Shown: positions 26,813 to 36,840 of the stretch, piece after piece
Position numbering within the stretch: position 1 is the stretch's first letter
Layout: the number at the start of each line of letters is the position of its first letter
Assembly: GCA_029249345.1 (NCBI GenBank)
Contig: JAQWHM010000022.1
Span: forward strand, 62,001 to 126,000
Source of the DNA: UBA10348 sp002469915
GTDB taxonomy: Bacteria > Bacteroidota > Rhodothermia > Rhodothermales > UBA10348
Direction of reading: 5' to 3'
DNA: 64,000 nt
Program-made: the position numbers and the translations under genes
The notes under the pieces: model-generated
Database searches by the model: none
Seen by the model: only the letters and a program-made list of their open reading frames with translations
What the model was told of the DNA's origin: nothing

Positions 26813-27828
26813 ATCTAGTGGATATTCGGAATCTTGAGGTCCAATTTCCGGGTGCCACTGAGCCCCTGACAGTGATTGATGATCTTAGCCTCAACATATT
26901 ACCGGGTGAAATTCTCGGACTTGTAGGTGAATCTGGGTGTGGTAAATCCATGCTGGCCCGCTCCATTATGGGCCTCGTACCTTCACCCGGCAACGTTTCT
27001 AAGGGTCAAATCTTCTTTGGGGATCTGGACTTGTTGACCCTGGATGAGCCGAGTCGTAGGAGTCTTCGAGGTAATCAGATCTCAATTATTCTACAGGAGC
27101 CAATGACGACTCTGAATCCTGTTTATACGATTGGTAATCAGATAGAAGAAGTGTTGAAAGAGCACCGACCGGACATGAAGCGGTCCGAGCGAAGACAGCT
27201 TGTCATCCAGCTGATGAAGCAGACGGGAATACCCTCGCCCGAGGCCAGAATACATCAGTATCCCCACGAACTTTCGGGTGGAATTAGACAGCGGGTTGCC
27301 ATTGCAATGGCATTGGTTGGTGGAAAGGTCCAATTACTTATTGCTGATGAGCCCACGACCGCGCTAGATGTCACGATTCAAGCCCAGATTCTGAAATTGT
27401 TCGTGGAGCTTCAAAAAGAGCATCAGATGTCGCTTCTTTTGATTACCCATGATCTTGGAGTCATTGCTCAGACAGCCCATCGTGTTGCGGTTATGTATGC
27501 TGGACGGTTAGTCGAAGTCGCTCATGTGGAGGAGTTATTTGACAATCCTAGACATCCCTATACCCGTGGTTTATTGCATTCGCTTCCGAGGCCTGGATCG
27601 CATTCGAGGAAACAACCTATGCCTTCGATCCCGGGAACAGTGCCCAGTCCAGGCGCTATTCCTCAAGGGTGCGCCTTTTACGACCGGTGCGGCTTTCGCG
27701 ATGACAAACAGTGTCTCAATGAACGACCAAACCTAGAAGAAGGAGCTACGGAGCATTGGGTTAGTTGTCATTTCGCGGCGGAAATCCCTCCGTTCAAGGT
27801 GAATTCTTCAGACGAGGTGACCCCATGA
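26809..27828 (+). CDS. Dpp/Opp-type ABC transporter ATPase (DppD-like)
   Basis: 339 residues. Walker A is GESGCGKSML, the signature is ELSGGIRQRVAIAMAL (isoleucine where QQ or MR is usual), Walker B is LLIADEPTTALDV, and the switch histidine lies in LLITHDLGVI. The C-terminal oligopeptide-transporter extension carries a cysteine cluster (GCAFYDRCGF, then CLNE and WVSCHF) that in this family can hold an iron-sulfur cluster. It powers uptake with the DppF-like ATPase. Overlaps both neighbours. Confidence 0.94.
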   Translation: MNLVDIRNLEVQFPGATEPLTVIDDLSLNILPGEILGLVGESGCGKSMLARSIMGLVPSPGNVSKGQIFFGDLDLLTLDEPSRRSLRGNQISIILQEPMTTLNPVYTIGNQIEEVLKEHRPDMKRSERRQLVIQLMKQTGIPSPEARIHQYPHELSGGIRQRVAIAMALVGGKVQLLIADEPTTALDVTIQAQILKLFVELQKEHQMSLLLITHDLGVIAQTAHRVAVMYAGRLVEVAHVEELFDNPRHPYTRGLLHSLPRPGSHSRKQPMPSIPGTVPSPGAIPQGCAFYDRCGFRDDKQCLNERPNLEEGATEHWVSCHFAAEIPPFKVNSSDEVTP

Positions 27829-28799
27829 CTCAGGTTCGTGAATCACCGATACTTGAGCTTCGGAATCTCGTGAAGCATTTTGCTATGCGGCGTTCTTTGT
27901 TGAGGCGAAGCCGAGACAAAGTGCGAGCGGTTGATGGGGTATCTCTTCAGATTCAATCAGGAAGGACGACAGCACTTGTTGGAGAATCGGGTTGCGGGAA
28001 ATCAACTATCGCACGACTGATTCTTCAATTGCTTCAACCCGATAGCGGAGAGGTCCGGATGAGTGGAGAGGTTGTCGTAGGCGCATCGAAGGAATTTAGA
28101 AGATCCGTTCAGATGGTTTTTCAGGATCCATTTTCTTCTCTCACACCTCATCTCACGATCCGGTCCATTCTGAAGGAGCCGCTTACCGTACACAAGGTGT
28201 GCCTAGCTGAAGAAATCCAGGATCATATTCTGGATCTTGTCTCTGCCGTAGGACTTTCAGCCGATATGCTGAACAGGTATCCACACCAGTTGTCAGGTGG
28301 ACAACGTCAGCGAATTGGAATTGCACGAGCTATCGCCGTGAATCCTAAACTGATTGTTTGTGATGAGCCCGTCTCAGCACTCGATGTGTCGATTCGCTCT
28401 CAGATTATCAATCTATTGCTGGACATCCAGAAGAGTCGAAACCTGGCTTATCTTTTCATTTCTCACGATTTGGACATGGTGGCACATGTCAGTGATACCG
28501 TAGCGGTAATGTATTTGGGAAAAATAGTCGAACAGGCTCCAACGGAGACCTTTTTCGCTGGCCCGAGGCACCCCTATTCAAAAGCACTACTGGCGTCTGC
28601 CCTCATTCCTGATCCTAAACGGCGCTCAGAAAACAGGGAGCTTGTTGGGGAAATGGACAGCGGAGTCGAACGAGAAACAGGGTGTTCTTTTCGAACAAGG
28701 TGCCCGCTGGCCATTGATCTGTGTGCTACTCATGAGCCGGTACTACACTATTCAGCTGATGAACACTTGACGGCATGCCACAGAATTGAGCCGGTATGA
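27825..28799 (+). CDS. Dpp/Opp-type ABC transporter ATPase (DppF-like)
   Basis: 324 residues from the ATG at 27825, chosen because it overlaps the previous stop as ATGA like the other genes here; a start 20 codons earlier would overlap far more. Walker A GESGCGKSTIA, signature QLSGGQRQRIGIARAI, Walker B LIVCDEPVSALDVS and switch FISHDLDMV are all intact. The C-terminal extension again has cysteines (CSFRTRCPLAIDLC and CH). It is the last gene of the transporter operon and converges on the symporter gene. Confidence 0.94.
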   Translation: MTQVRESPILELRNLVKHFAMRRSLLRRSRDKVRAVDGVSLQIQSGRTTALVGESGCGKSTIARLILQLLQPDSGEVRMSGEVVVGASKEFRRSVQMVFQDPFSSLTPHLTIRSILKEPLTVHKVCLAEEIQDHILDLVSAVGLSADMLNRYPHQLSGGQRQRIGIARAIAVNPKLIVCDEPVSALDVSIRSQIINLLLDIQKSRNLAYLFISHDLDMVAHVSDTVAVMYLGKIVEQAPTETFFAGPRHPYSKALLASALIPDPKRRSENRELVGEMDSGVERETGCSFRTRCPLAIDLCATHEPVLHYSADEHLTACHRIEPV

Positions 28800-28826
28800 C
28801 AGCCCACGATATAGGGGAATGTCCTT

Positions 28827-30446
28827 CTAGCGCAATATGAAATAGAGGATGGCCATGAGCACAAAGAGCCCAATAGAAACCGACCTGGGATCTGTCCACC
28901 CGCCCAGTTTCGATTCTAAAAGTACCTTCATGGGTGGCTGCCAGTGAATGGCTTTCAGTTGTTCGTCTGGTGGAGCTGGAGTTAACAAGCTCGTCGCTAC
29001 GTACACGACGGAGCACAGGCAAAACAGCCACCAGCCAACCTGCATGAAAGGTATCCCCCAATCATCCGCCACTAGGCGAGTATCTCCGAACGCTGGAAGG
29101 TCAACCAGGAAGTAGACGATTCCAATAGTCAAACCAAAGAGTAGTGTTGTTATGGCAGCTTCCTTGGTGCCTCGTTTCCAAAACACACCAAATAAAAATA
29201 CACACGTGATTGCGGGAGCGAACATCATTGGGATCTTGTTAATCGCCTCGAAAATGCTCTCAAATTTTCCGCCAAAGGGCGACCAGAAGACGGCAAGGAC
29301 AATCACCACTCCGGCCGTAATTCGACCTATCGTTACTAGGGCTTTATCCGTAGTCTGAGGGCGGATTTTCTTGACGATGTCTTCCGCGACCACTGTTGCC
29401 GTACTATTTAAGGCAGACTCCACGGTGCTCATTACGGCCGCGAGTAAACCAGCGGCCAATAACCCCTTTAGTCCGGCGGGCAATAGCTCCTGAATCATAA
29501 CCAGTAGTGTTTCATTGGGCTGCTCGATAATATCCTGGAACAGCACGTAGCCCAGTACGCCGGGAAGGACCATGAAGAACAGGGGTAGGATTTTGAGGCC
29601 ACCTGCAAAAACGGCTCCCAATTGACCGTCTCGCATGCTTCGGGCACCCAGCGTTTTTTGTACGATTGTCTGATCCGTACACCAATACCATATTCCTAGA
29701 ATAGGATAACCGAGTAATACCGAAACCCAGGAATATTCGTTCAACCTCCCTGTTTCTGGGTTTCGGAATGAGTGCAGCATATTCATCTGATCGCTTTTCA
29801 CAGCCGCTTGAAGGTCTGCCATAGAATGGATTCCTTGATCAGGGAGGGCGAAAATCGCAAACAGGGTCAAAACCACGGCTCCGGTAAGAAGCAATACAGC
29901 CTGAATGGCATCCGTGATCATAATGGCCCGCAATCCCCCTATGATTGTGTAGGTCGCAGCCACTAAGGCAATACCAATGACCGACCAAATGACAGGGATT
30001 CCGAAGAAGTACAGGAATACCATGGCTCCCGCATATATGCTAATTCCGATGTGAATGAGCAAGGCCGAAACAACAGTAATCAGAGCCATGATCAGCCGAG
30101 GGGTTGGGCTGTATCTCTTTTCAAGAAACTCGGGCAGCGTAGTGATATTGCTGCGCAAATAGAATGGGACAAAAATGAGGCCCAGGACAATTAAGGTGAA
30201 GGTAGCCATCCACTCAAAATTCCCGACCACGAAGCCGATCCGATATCCATCGGCTGCTAGTCCAACCAAGTGAATCGTCGAAATGTTAGCCGTAAACAGA
30301 GCGGCACCAATTACGGGCCAACGAAGGGACTTTCCAGCAAGGAAGAACTGCTTACTGGAGGTGTTCTTCCTGTACCCGGCATAGATTCCGATGGCCATGA
30401 TTCCAACCATGTAGAATACTACAATGGCGATATCAAGATTGGTCAT
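28827..30446 (-). CDS. Sodium/solute symporter (SSS family, SGLT-like)
   Basis: 539 residues with about 13-14 hydrophobic helices. Family hallmarks are FFLAGKSLRWPVIGAALFTANIST near residue 35-60, YKx-type LRSNITTLPEFLEKRYSP, and the broken-helix region with GGLRAIMITDAIQ. The sequence is closest in style to sodium/glucose-type (SglT) carriers, so a sugar or polyol is the likely substrate, moved with Na+. An AGAGGA box precedes the ATG at 30446. The dehydrogenase, kinase and second dehydrogenase genes lie upstream on the same strand, suggesting a catabolic unit. Confidence 0.9.
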   Translation of the reverse strand: MTNLDIAIVVFYMVGIMAIGIYAGYRKNTSSKQFFLAGKSLRWPVIGAALFTANISTIHLVGLAADGYRIGFVVGNFEWMATFTLIVLGLIFVPFYLRSNITTLPEFLEKRYSPTPRLIMALITVVSALLIHIGISIYAGAMVFLYFFGIPVIWSVIGIALVAATYTIIGGLRAIMITDAIQAVLLLTGAVVLTLFAIFALPDQGIHSMADLQAAVKSDQMNMLHSFRNPETGRLNEYSWVSVLLGYPILGIWYWCTDQTIVQKTLGARSMRDGQLGAVFAGGLKILPLFFMVLPGVLGYVLFQDIIEQPNETLLVMIQELLPAGLKGLLAAGLLAAVMSTVESALNSTATVVAEDIVKKIRPQTTDKALVTIGRITAGVVIVLAVFWSPFGGKFESIFEAINKIPMMFAPAITCVFLFGVFWKRGTKEAAITTLLFGLTIGIVYFLVDLPAFGDTRLVADDWGIPFMQVGWWLFCLCSVVYVATSLLTPAPPDEQLKAIHWQPPMKVLLESKLGGWTDPRSVSIGLFVLMAILYFILR

Positions 30447-30503
30447 GGTAACGGTCCTCTCGGTTTGGGTTCAGCCTTCACGTTCAAGCGCGATATCGGG
30501 TTT

Positions 30504-31670
30504 TTATCTTCGGAAACTATGCTGGATGATTTCAAGCATATCAGATTCTGAAGCGATCCGCGGGTTGTTCATGTAGTCAGGTAATACTCTACTTTGAAGG
30601 GCCAGGGCTTGGAGTTCTCCTTCAGGAACGTGCTTATTTTCCAAGCTCATCCACATACCAATTTGCCGGAGAAACATATCGAGTTCGTCACAAGCGAGTT
30701 CGGCTGCCTTAAGGTCTTCTTCTTTTTCAAGCTCCGCGTTGAGCAACCTTCCCAGTTTAGCGAAGGGTTTTATGGCTGAAGCGTACGTAAATCGCGTAAA
30801 CGCAGGGTAGGTCAGAGCGAGTGCTTCTCCATGTGCAATTTGGGGATACATGCCACCTATGGCCATGCCCATACCGTGAGGTAGCGTAACACCAGCAATG
30901 GCAATACACATACCTGCAAGTGTATCGGCATAGGCTAGAGCCGAACGGGCTTCAATATTTGCACCGTTCTTTATTGCCTCAGGTAGGTGTTTGATCACCA
31001 GAGAGATGGCCTCCCAAGCCATCAGTTCAACATATGGGGATGTGTGTACGTGGATTGCACTTTCAAAGGCATGAGTAAACGCATCAAAACCCGTGCAAGC
31101 GGTGACATGTGCGGGTACAGAAAGCATCAATTCAGGATCAACAATCGCGACCCTCGGAAAGATTATGGAGTTATAAAGGGCTGATTTATCTCGGGTCGCG
31201 GTATGGGTGACAACCGCAACCTGAGTGACCTGAGAACCCGTTCCAGATGTAGTTGAAACGGCTACGATCGGTAACGTTTTTTCCGTTGGTTTTGAATCTC
31301 TATAAAACAGATAGTCCCAACATCCGCCTTCGTGGGTGGCTTCTACGGCAATGGCTTTCGCAGCATCCATCGCAGAGCCTCCGCCCACGCCCAGGACTAC
31401 ATCTGCCCGGTGCCCAGAGGCCAATTTCGCGCCTGCAGTGATAGTGTCTGTTGTTGGGTTGGGGATGACTCCATCGAAATGAGCTACCTCGATTCCAGCT
31501 TCTTCCAAATACAAAGTCAATCGAGGGAGAAAATGCCTTACGGAACCCGTTTTGGGACCCGTTACCAGCAAACAACGCTTCCCAAATTGCGCCACAACTT
31601 CGCCAACTGTTGCGAACTTTCCTGGGCCAAACTGGACCTCGGTTGGTAGATGAAACCCGAAATTTGTCAT
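30504..31670 (-). CDS. Iron-containing alcohol dehydrogenase
   Basis: 388 residues from the ATG at 31670 (MTNFGFHLPTEVQFGPGKF), the usual family start; a 43-residue upstream extension has no similarity to the family. The NAD-binding GVGGGSAMDAAKA and the iron ligands are present: aspartate and histidine in GFDAFTHAFE, histidine in TLPHGMGMAIGG and histidine in IAHGEALAL. Group III dehydrogenases reduce aldehydes or oxidise alcohols and include lactaldehyde reductase of fucose/rhamnose breakdown; substrate here is not determined. Confidence 0.9.
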   Translation of the reverse strand: MTNFGFHLPTEVQFGPGKFATVGEVVAQFGKRCLLVTGPKTGSVRHFLPRLTLYLEEAGIEVAHFDGVIPNPTTDTITAGAKLASGHRADVVLGVGGGSAMDAAKAIAVEATHEGGCWDYLFYRDSKPTEKTLPIVAVSTTSGTGSQVTQVAVVTHTATRDKSALYNSIIFPRVAIVDPELMLSVPAHVTACTGFDAFTHAFESAIHVHTSPYVELMAWEAISLVIKHLPEAIKNGANIEARSALAYADTLAGMCIAIAGVTLPHGMGMAIGGMYPQIAHGEALALTYPAFTRFTYASAIKPFAKLGRLLNAELEKEEDLKAAELACDELDMFLRQIGMWMSLENKHVPEGELQALALQSRVLPDYMNNPRIASESDMLEIIQHSFRR

Positions 31671-31762
31671 AGTATGAAAGCGTTTGAAATTGACCCGGAA
31701 AGCGCTTTGGAATACAAAGAGTGCTCTGAGTGAGATCTGTGAGTGTGTTGTTAGGGATGAAG

Positions 31763-32650
31763 TTACGGCATATCCGGCATTCCACCTGCTTGCGTACATA
31801 CGTAGGAGGCAAGTTGATTGGCCTTCGCTGCAATCCCTTCAAGCGATGTCTCTTGCAATAGGCCGATCGTTAAGGCCGCAGAAAAGCAATCACCTGCTCC
31901 TACCGTGTCGCGCACGTGCTCCTGAATCGCTCCGTCCTGCTGAACGGTCTGGTCGTGAGTTCGAATAATGCATCCTCTTTCGGCCATAGTGAGTGCTATA
32001 ACCTCAAGAGAGTAGACCTTGGCAAGTGTCTTTAATAGAGCATGTACTTCACCGCTCCACCCGAACATTTTTGAGACAACGGCTAGTTCTTCTTCGTTGA
32101 GTTTCAGCACATTGGCCATGCGTAAACTTTCCTCTATGAGATTCAAGTCGTAATAATGCTGACGCAGATTGATATCGAAAATGCGTAGGCATTCAGGATG
32201 CGTTGCGGACAGGAATGATTGAATTGATTTCCGAGAGGATGGCGATCGCTGGGCTAGAGTACCGAAACAGACCGCATCAGCCCGGGTGGCAAACTCTTGA
32301 AGTGAATCTGATTCCGGTAAAAAATCCCATGCTACCTGCTCGTGAATCGTATACCGAGGTACACCGTCGGAATCCAACAGGACTGATACTGATCCTGTAG
32401 GATGGCGACGGTCGGTGCTGATAAACGAACGATTCACTTCTTTGCGGTGTAACTCCTCTAGGAGATCCCGCCCGGCATCATCGACCCCTACAGTGCTGAC
32501 GACGTATGCTTCAGCGCCAAGGTTCTGGCACTGATAGGCAAAATTGGACGGTGCTCCGCCAATTTGTCTTCCACCAGGATACTCATCCCAAAGTAATTCA
32601 CCGATTCCGACGGTTACGAAATCAGATACAGACTTTTTCTTACTGTTCAT
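31763..32650 (-). CDS. PfkB-family carbohydrate kinase (fructokinase-like)
   Basis: 295 residues. The N-terminal GELLWDEYPGGRQIGGAPSN is typical of fructokinases in the ribokinase superfamily, and the ATP/catalytic motif is DTVGAGDCFSAAL with the general-base aspartate. It would phosphorylate a ketose. It starts 13 bases after the stop of the zinc dehydrogenase gene, an arrangement seen in polyol pathways where a dehydrogenase makes the ketose that the kinase then traps. Confidence 0.9.
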   Translation of the reverse strand: MNSKKKSVSDFVTVGIGELLWDEYPGGRQIGGAPSNFAYQCQNLGAEAYVVSTVGVDDAGRDLLEELHRKEVNRSFISTDRRHPTGSVSVLLDSDGVPRYTIHEQVAWDFLPESDSLQEFATRADAVCFGTLAQRSPSSRKSIQSFLSATHPECLRIFDINLRQHYYDLNLIEESLRMANVLKLNEEELAVVSKMFGWSGEVHALLKTLAKVYSLEVIALTMAERGCIIRTHDQTVQQDGAIQEHVRDTVGAGDCFSAALTIGLLQETSLEGIAAKANQLASYVCTQAGGMPDMP

Positions 32651-32663
32651 ATCTGAAATCGCG

Positions 32664-33680
32664 TTACAAATCGATGAACACTTTCATACTGCGTGGTCCT
32701 TCTCGATCGATGAAGTCATACGCTTCTGTAAATTCGGCAAATGGGAAGTGTCGGGTTTCAAGTGGCACAGTTTGTACTTCGCCAGATGCTATACGCCGAA
32801 CAGCTTCCTCGTAGTCGGCATATTGATACATGAGCGTGCCTACGATAGTCAGTTCTCGGTCTCCAACAACGGCTAGGTCGACCTGCGGCGCACTTCCAAA
32901 GACAGCGACTACCACAATGGTACCTCCTTTATTGACGTTTTCGATGGCGGAGGTGACAGAGGCCTGAACCCCGGCACAATCAAAAACGATGTCAATTCCG
33001 GACTCACCGAAAGCCTTAGTTGAGGCTGCGCTCAACGATTCATGCTCAGCATTTGAAACCGATTCTACGCCACATTGACGAGCAATATCTAATCGAAAGT
33101 CGCTGATATCTGTTATCAGGACGTTCCCACCGCGTGCGCGACACATTTGGGCGGTGAGATTGCCAATGGGGCCAGCACCGAGGACGGCGATATTCTTATC
33201 CTGTAGAGACCCTGCTCTTCTGGTGGCCCGAATGGCTACGGCTGTAGGTTCTACGAACGCACCCTGCTCAAAAGAAAATGAGTCGGGCAGAGGTACGATC
33301 TTATCAGCCTCAGTGACAAATAAATCCTGTGCGACGCCCGGGGCTTGGAAGCCTTTCACCTTCAAATTATCGCAGATATGGTAGTCTCCATCTCGGCACC
33401 GCTTACAATCGCCGCAAACTACTTGAGGTAAGGCTGTTGCTTTGGATCCTACAACATACCCGTCTACGCCTTGACCACAAGATGCAATCGTGGCACAAAA
33501 CTCATGTCCCTGAATGACGGGATAGGGGGTGAAAGGATGTTTGCCATGATTGACGTGTACATCGCTGCCGCATACGCCGATTCGATGGATCCTTAACAAG
33601 ACCTCTCCGGATCCGGGTGTGGGTTCGGGCACTTCGGCATGCTCGATCACTCCCGGGGATGTCATAACTGCTTGTCTCAT
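32664..33680 (-). CDS. Zinc-dependent medium-chain alcohol (polyol-type) dehydrogenase
   Basis: 338 residues. Catalytic zinc ligands are in GVCGSDVHVNHG and QGHEF; the structural zinc site has four cysteines in CGDCKRCRDGDYHIC. The Rossmann motif is AVLGAGPIGNLTAQM. Glutamate in FVEPTAVAIRA completes the sorbitol-dehydrogenase-like pattern. It likely oxidises a sugar alcohol or sugar acid (sorbitol, idonate, galactitol types) with NAD(P). It leads the minus-strand group and is divergent from the sulfatase. Confidence 0.9.
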   Translation of the reverse strand: MRQAVMTSPGVIEHAEVPEPTPGSGEVLLRIHRIGVCGSDVHVNHGKHPFTPYPVIQGHEFCATIASCGQGVDGYVVGSKATALPQVVCGDCKRCRDGDYHICDNLKVKGFQAPGVAQDLFVTEADKIVPLPDSFSFEQGAFVEPTAVAIRATRRAGSLQDKNIAVLGAGPIGNLTAQMCRARGGNVLITDISDFRLDIARQCGVESVSNAEHESLSAASTKAFGESGIDIVFDCAGVQASVTSAIENVNKGGTIVVVAVFGSAPQVDLAVVGDRELTIVGTLMYQYADYEEAVRRIASGEVQTVPLETRHFPFAEFTEAYDFIDREGPRSMKVFIDL

Positions 33681-33848
33681 GATCTCTTTCGGTGGTACCG
33701 TGGTGAGCTATCCTACCATAGAAGCGGTAGAGCTACCCCGATGTTTGCTTCTTCCGTTTAGATTGGTTCAATTGAGTGTACTTATTTGTCAGTCGAAGTC
33801 AAAGTGTCATCGGAATTCTCAATAAGTCATTTTCTCAAGGGTGATTCC

Positions 33849-35378
33849 ATGTTAGACAGGCGTTCGTTTATTCAAAAAATGGCTGCAGCTGGAGTGGCCC
33901 TCACGATTCCAGGGGTTGTTGGTTGCCAGAGTATGGAAGGTGCTAATGCGCGGCCCAATTTTGTAGTCTTTCTGGCCGATGATCTCGGATATGGTGACCT
34001 TGCGTCCTACGGCAACCCGATTATGGAAACGCCCAACATAGATCGACTGGCAGATCAGGGCATGAGATTCACCGACTTTCACTCCGCCGGTACGGTTTGT
34101 TCTCCTTCACGTGCATCCTTACTGACGGGCCGCAATCCATATCGCTCAGGCTTCTATTACATTGCTGGTAGTGGCATGCACCTTCAGCGAGAGGAGGTTA
34201 CTGTGGCATCCCTATTGGCGGCGAACGGGTACGACACCTGTTTCGTAGGCAAGTGGCACCTGAGCAGGTTCGATCGCGAATCCAGTACTCTTCCAACACC
34301 CGGTGACCATGGTTTTGATCATTGGTTTGCTACAGCGGTTAATGCATTTGAAGGCCCTGAAAATCCAAATACGTTTTTCAGAAATGGCGAACGGGTCGGA
34401 GAAGTTGATGGGTGGTATTGCGATGTGATCGTGGAAGAAGCACTAAACTGGTTAAAAAACCGCCCTGATCCCTCTAAACCTTACTTCTTGTACCTATGTA
34501 GTCACGAACCGCATACTCCCGTTGAGCCACCCGATTCGTTCGCAGATGCTTATGATTCGGAAGAGGTCAATCAGTTAGAGAGATCTACGCTCTACGGAGG
34601 GGTAGACCGCCCGGAACGTGACATTAACGCGATGAAAAAGTTTTACTACGGCACCGTTACCCAATTGGACGCCGCGTTCGGAAACCTGATGGATGGGTTA
34701 GACGCTGATGGTGATGAAGAAAACACCCTCGTCATGTTCACCAGCGACAACGGACCGGAATCGCCAGTGAACTTTGAGGAGTCGCGGGGCGAATGGGATG
34801 ACTTTTCGCGCGATCGTTCATTCGGGACGCCAGGTGAGTGGAGAGGGATGAAGCGATTTCCCTATGAAGGAGGACACCGTGTACCAGGCATTGCACGCTG
34901 GACGGGGCAGATCAAAGCAGGTTCGATCAACGAGTCGCTCATTAATGGAACGGACTTCTTGCCAACGATGCTTGAATTAGCGGGTGTCTCACTTCCAACT
35001 GATCGGGCCCTCGACGGTGTTAGCATGCTTCCGGCTTTTCAAGGTCGCGTCTTGCAGCGGCCTGGACCGGTTTACTGGTTTTTCCCAGCACACGAAGACA
35101 CATACTACCGCATGCCACACATGGCAATGCGGGACGGTGATTACACGCTTTTGGCCTGGCTTCCTACCAAGGATCCGGACCAACTTATCATGGACTGGCT
35201 CAAGACCAGTGAGCTGGACAGATTCGCGATGTTTAATCTTGAATCAGATCCGGGTCAAAGTGTCGATCTGTCCGAGGAAGACCCTGTGCGGCTTGCTGAA
35301 ATGAGCGGGCAGATGCGTTCGTTTTGGGCTGAAATCAAAGATGACAGTCCGTACTGGGATTCGTGGAAGATGAAATAG
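33849..35378 (+). CDS. Secreted sulfatase (arylsulfatase family) with Tat-like signal
   Basis: 509 residues from the ATG at 33849. The start MLDRRSFIQKMAAAGVALTIPGVVGC combines a twin-arginine motif with a lipobox-like cysteine. The sulfatase signature VCSPSRASLLTGR has C84, the residue converted to formylglycine; metal ligands include FLADDLGYGD near the start and FTSDNGPE later. It would remove sulfate from glycans or phenols outside the cytoplasm. The maturation enzyme is not in this window. It converges on a second sulfatase with only four bases between stops. Confidence 0.93.
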   Translation: MLDRRSFIQKMAAAGVALTIPGVVGCQSMEGANARPNFVVFLADDLGYGDLASYGNPIMETPNIDRLADQGMRFTDFHSAGTVCSPSRASLLTGRNPYRSGFYYIAGSGMHLQREEVTVASLLAANGYDTCFVGKWHLSRFDRESSTLPTPGDHGFDHWFATAVNAFEGPENPNTFFRNGERVGEVDGWYCDVIVEEALNWLKNRPDPSKPYFLYLCSHEPHTPVEPPDSFADAYDSEEVNQLERSTLYGGVDRPERDINAMKKFYYGTVTQLDAAFGNLMDGLDADGDEENTLVMFTSDNGPESPVNFEESRGEWDDFSRDRSFGTPGEWRGMKRFPYEGGHRVPGIARWTGQIKAGSINESLINGTDFLPTMLELAGVSLPTDRALDGVSMLPAFQGRVLQRPGPVYWFFPAHEDTYYRMPHMAMRDGDYTLLAWLPTKDPDQLIMDWLKTSELDRFAMFNLESDPGQSVDLSEEDPVRLAEMSGQMRSFWAEIKDDSPYWDSWKMK

Positions 35379-35382
35379 TCTT

Positions 35383-36822
35383 CTAGTCGTCACTCTCCAG
35401 CGGTCTGGGCATTTTCGCATTCGAAGACTTGAGCCACGCAACCAAATCCGCTTTAATTGCTGCTGCCTTTTCAGGCATTTCGGCGGATAGATCGTTCTTT
35501 TCACTGAGGTCGTTGACAACGTCATACAGTTCGACGGAATCGTTGTCATAAAAGTTGATCAGCTTGTAATCGCCCATCCGAATTGCACCACCCAGCCGGT
35601 TTTCCTGGTGAAAAGCGTAGTTTGGATAATGAAAATAGATGGCGTCTCTTTTAAGGTCTTAACCACCTCGGAAATGGGCCAATAAGCTCTCTCCGTCCAG
35701 TGGCGTATTTGGAGTGGGTTCGAGACCCGCCACATCCAGAAACGTGGGAAAGAAATCTGTACTGATAACTGGTTCACCGGATACCGTTCCTTCCTCCACC
35801 TGACCAGGCCATCGCACGATGAGTGGAACCCTTATACCGCCTTCGTAGAGATGCCCTTTCACGCCGCGAAGTGGTGCAAGGTCAGTGACACCACCATAGG
35901 CGCCGTTGTCAGACGTAAAGATTACAAGGGTTTCTTCTTCTAGGTTTAATTCCTCCAGCTTGGCAAGCACTCTACCGACGGCATCATCCATTGCCTCGAT
36001 CATCGCGGCGTATCTCGTGCTCATTTCAATGCCGTCACCATAGTCTTCGAAACCCGGCCGGTCAGCATATTTATCCACTAACTCTTGAGGAGCATCCATC
36101 GGCCAGTGAACCGTATAGGGCCACCATGCGACAAAGAAAGGTTCATCTTGATGTTCGTCAATGAACCCCATGGCTTCATCAGCGAGGCGAAACGGCAGAT
36201 ATTCGCCCTCCTCTCTGTCTTCGATGGTAGGGTTGTCATACGGGTCGAAGAAACTGGGAGGTCCACCATATGCTACTCCTCCAATGTTGACGTCGAATCC
36301 TTGATGCTCCGGTCGTCGAGGTGGTTCGACGGTAGACATTTCGCTAGCGAGTCCAGAAATGTGCCACTTGCCTATGAATGCCGTAGCATAATCTGCTTCT
36401 TTGAGCCGCTCTGCGATCGTGACATATTCGAGATCGAGATAATTGTACATTTCAGCCGCACGAAGCGAGGCGCCCTCGGGCTTGAATCTATCCTGATTTC
36501 GGGAAACATGGTTGGTAATTGCCAGCCGCGCGGGGGACTGACCAGTCATGATAGCCGCGCGGGTTGGTGAGCAAACCGGTGCAGCAGCGTAGTTGTCTGT
36601 AAACCGCATTCCCTGGGATGCCAACCGGTCGATGACCGGGGTTTCCAATTTTTCATTTCCCTGGATGCGTAAATCCGTCCAGCCCAGATCATCAATCATG
36701 ATCATCAGGATATTTGGAGGGCGGTCCGCTTTTACGGGTTGCTCGGTGGTTTGGCAACCAGAAGCAGCCAATAAAAGGACAGCTAAACCTAAGACGACCG
36801 ACTTGATTTTAACATTCATCAC
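35383..36822 (-). pseudogene. Sulfatase gene interrupted by one in-frame TAA
   Basis: Read through, the frame encodes 479 residues: a lipoprotein signal (LGLAVLLLAASGCQTT), metal site MIMIDDLGWTD, the signature PVCSPTRAAIMTGQ with formylglycine-precursor C84, FTSDNGAYGG, and a C-terminal sulfatase end. Codon 388 is TAA (35659-35661), between LLAHFRGG and DLKRDAIYFHYP. The sequence after the stop continues in the same frame for 91 codons and aligns with the C-terminus of the neighbouring sulfatase (MRDGDYTLL against MGDYKLINF), so the break is a point nonsense change and not a frameshift. Without the tail the fold would be incomplete. Readthrough or a sequence error are alternatives. Probably co-transcribed with the two upstream genes. 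Confidence 0.88.
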
Positions 36823-36840
36823 GCGCTCTCTAGGTTGGGT

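Noticed and set aside
35559..35777. Overlapping minus-strand frame of 72 codons at the sulfatase stop
   Set aside because: It is out of frame with the sulfatase and has no known similarity. The real continuation lies in the same frame as the upstream part, so this is not a frameshift product.
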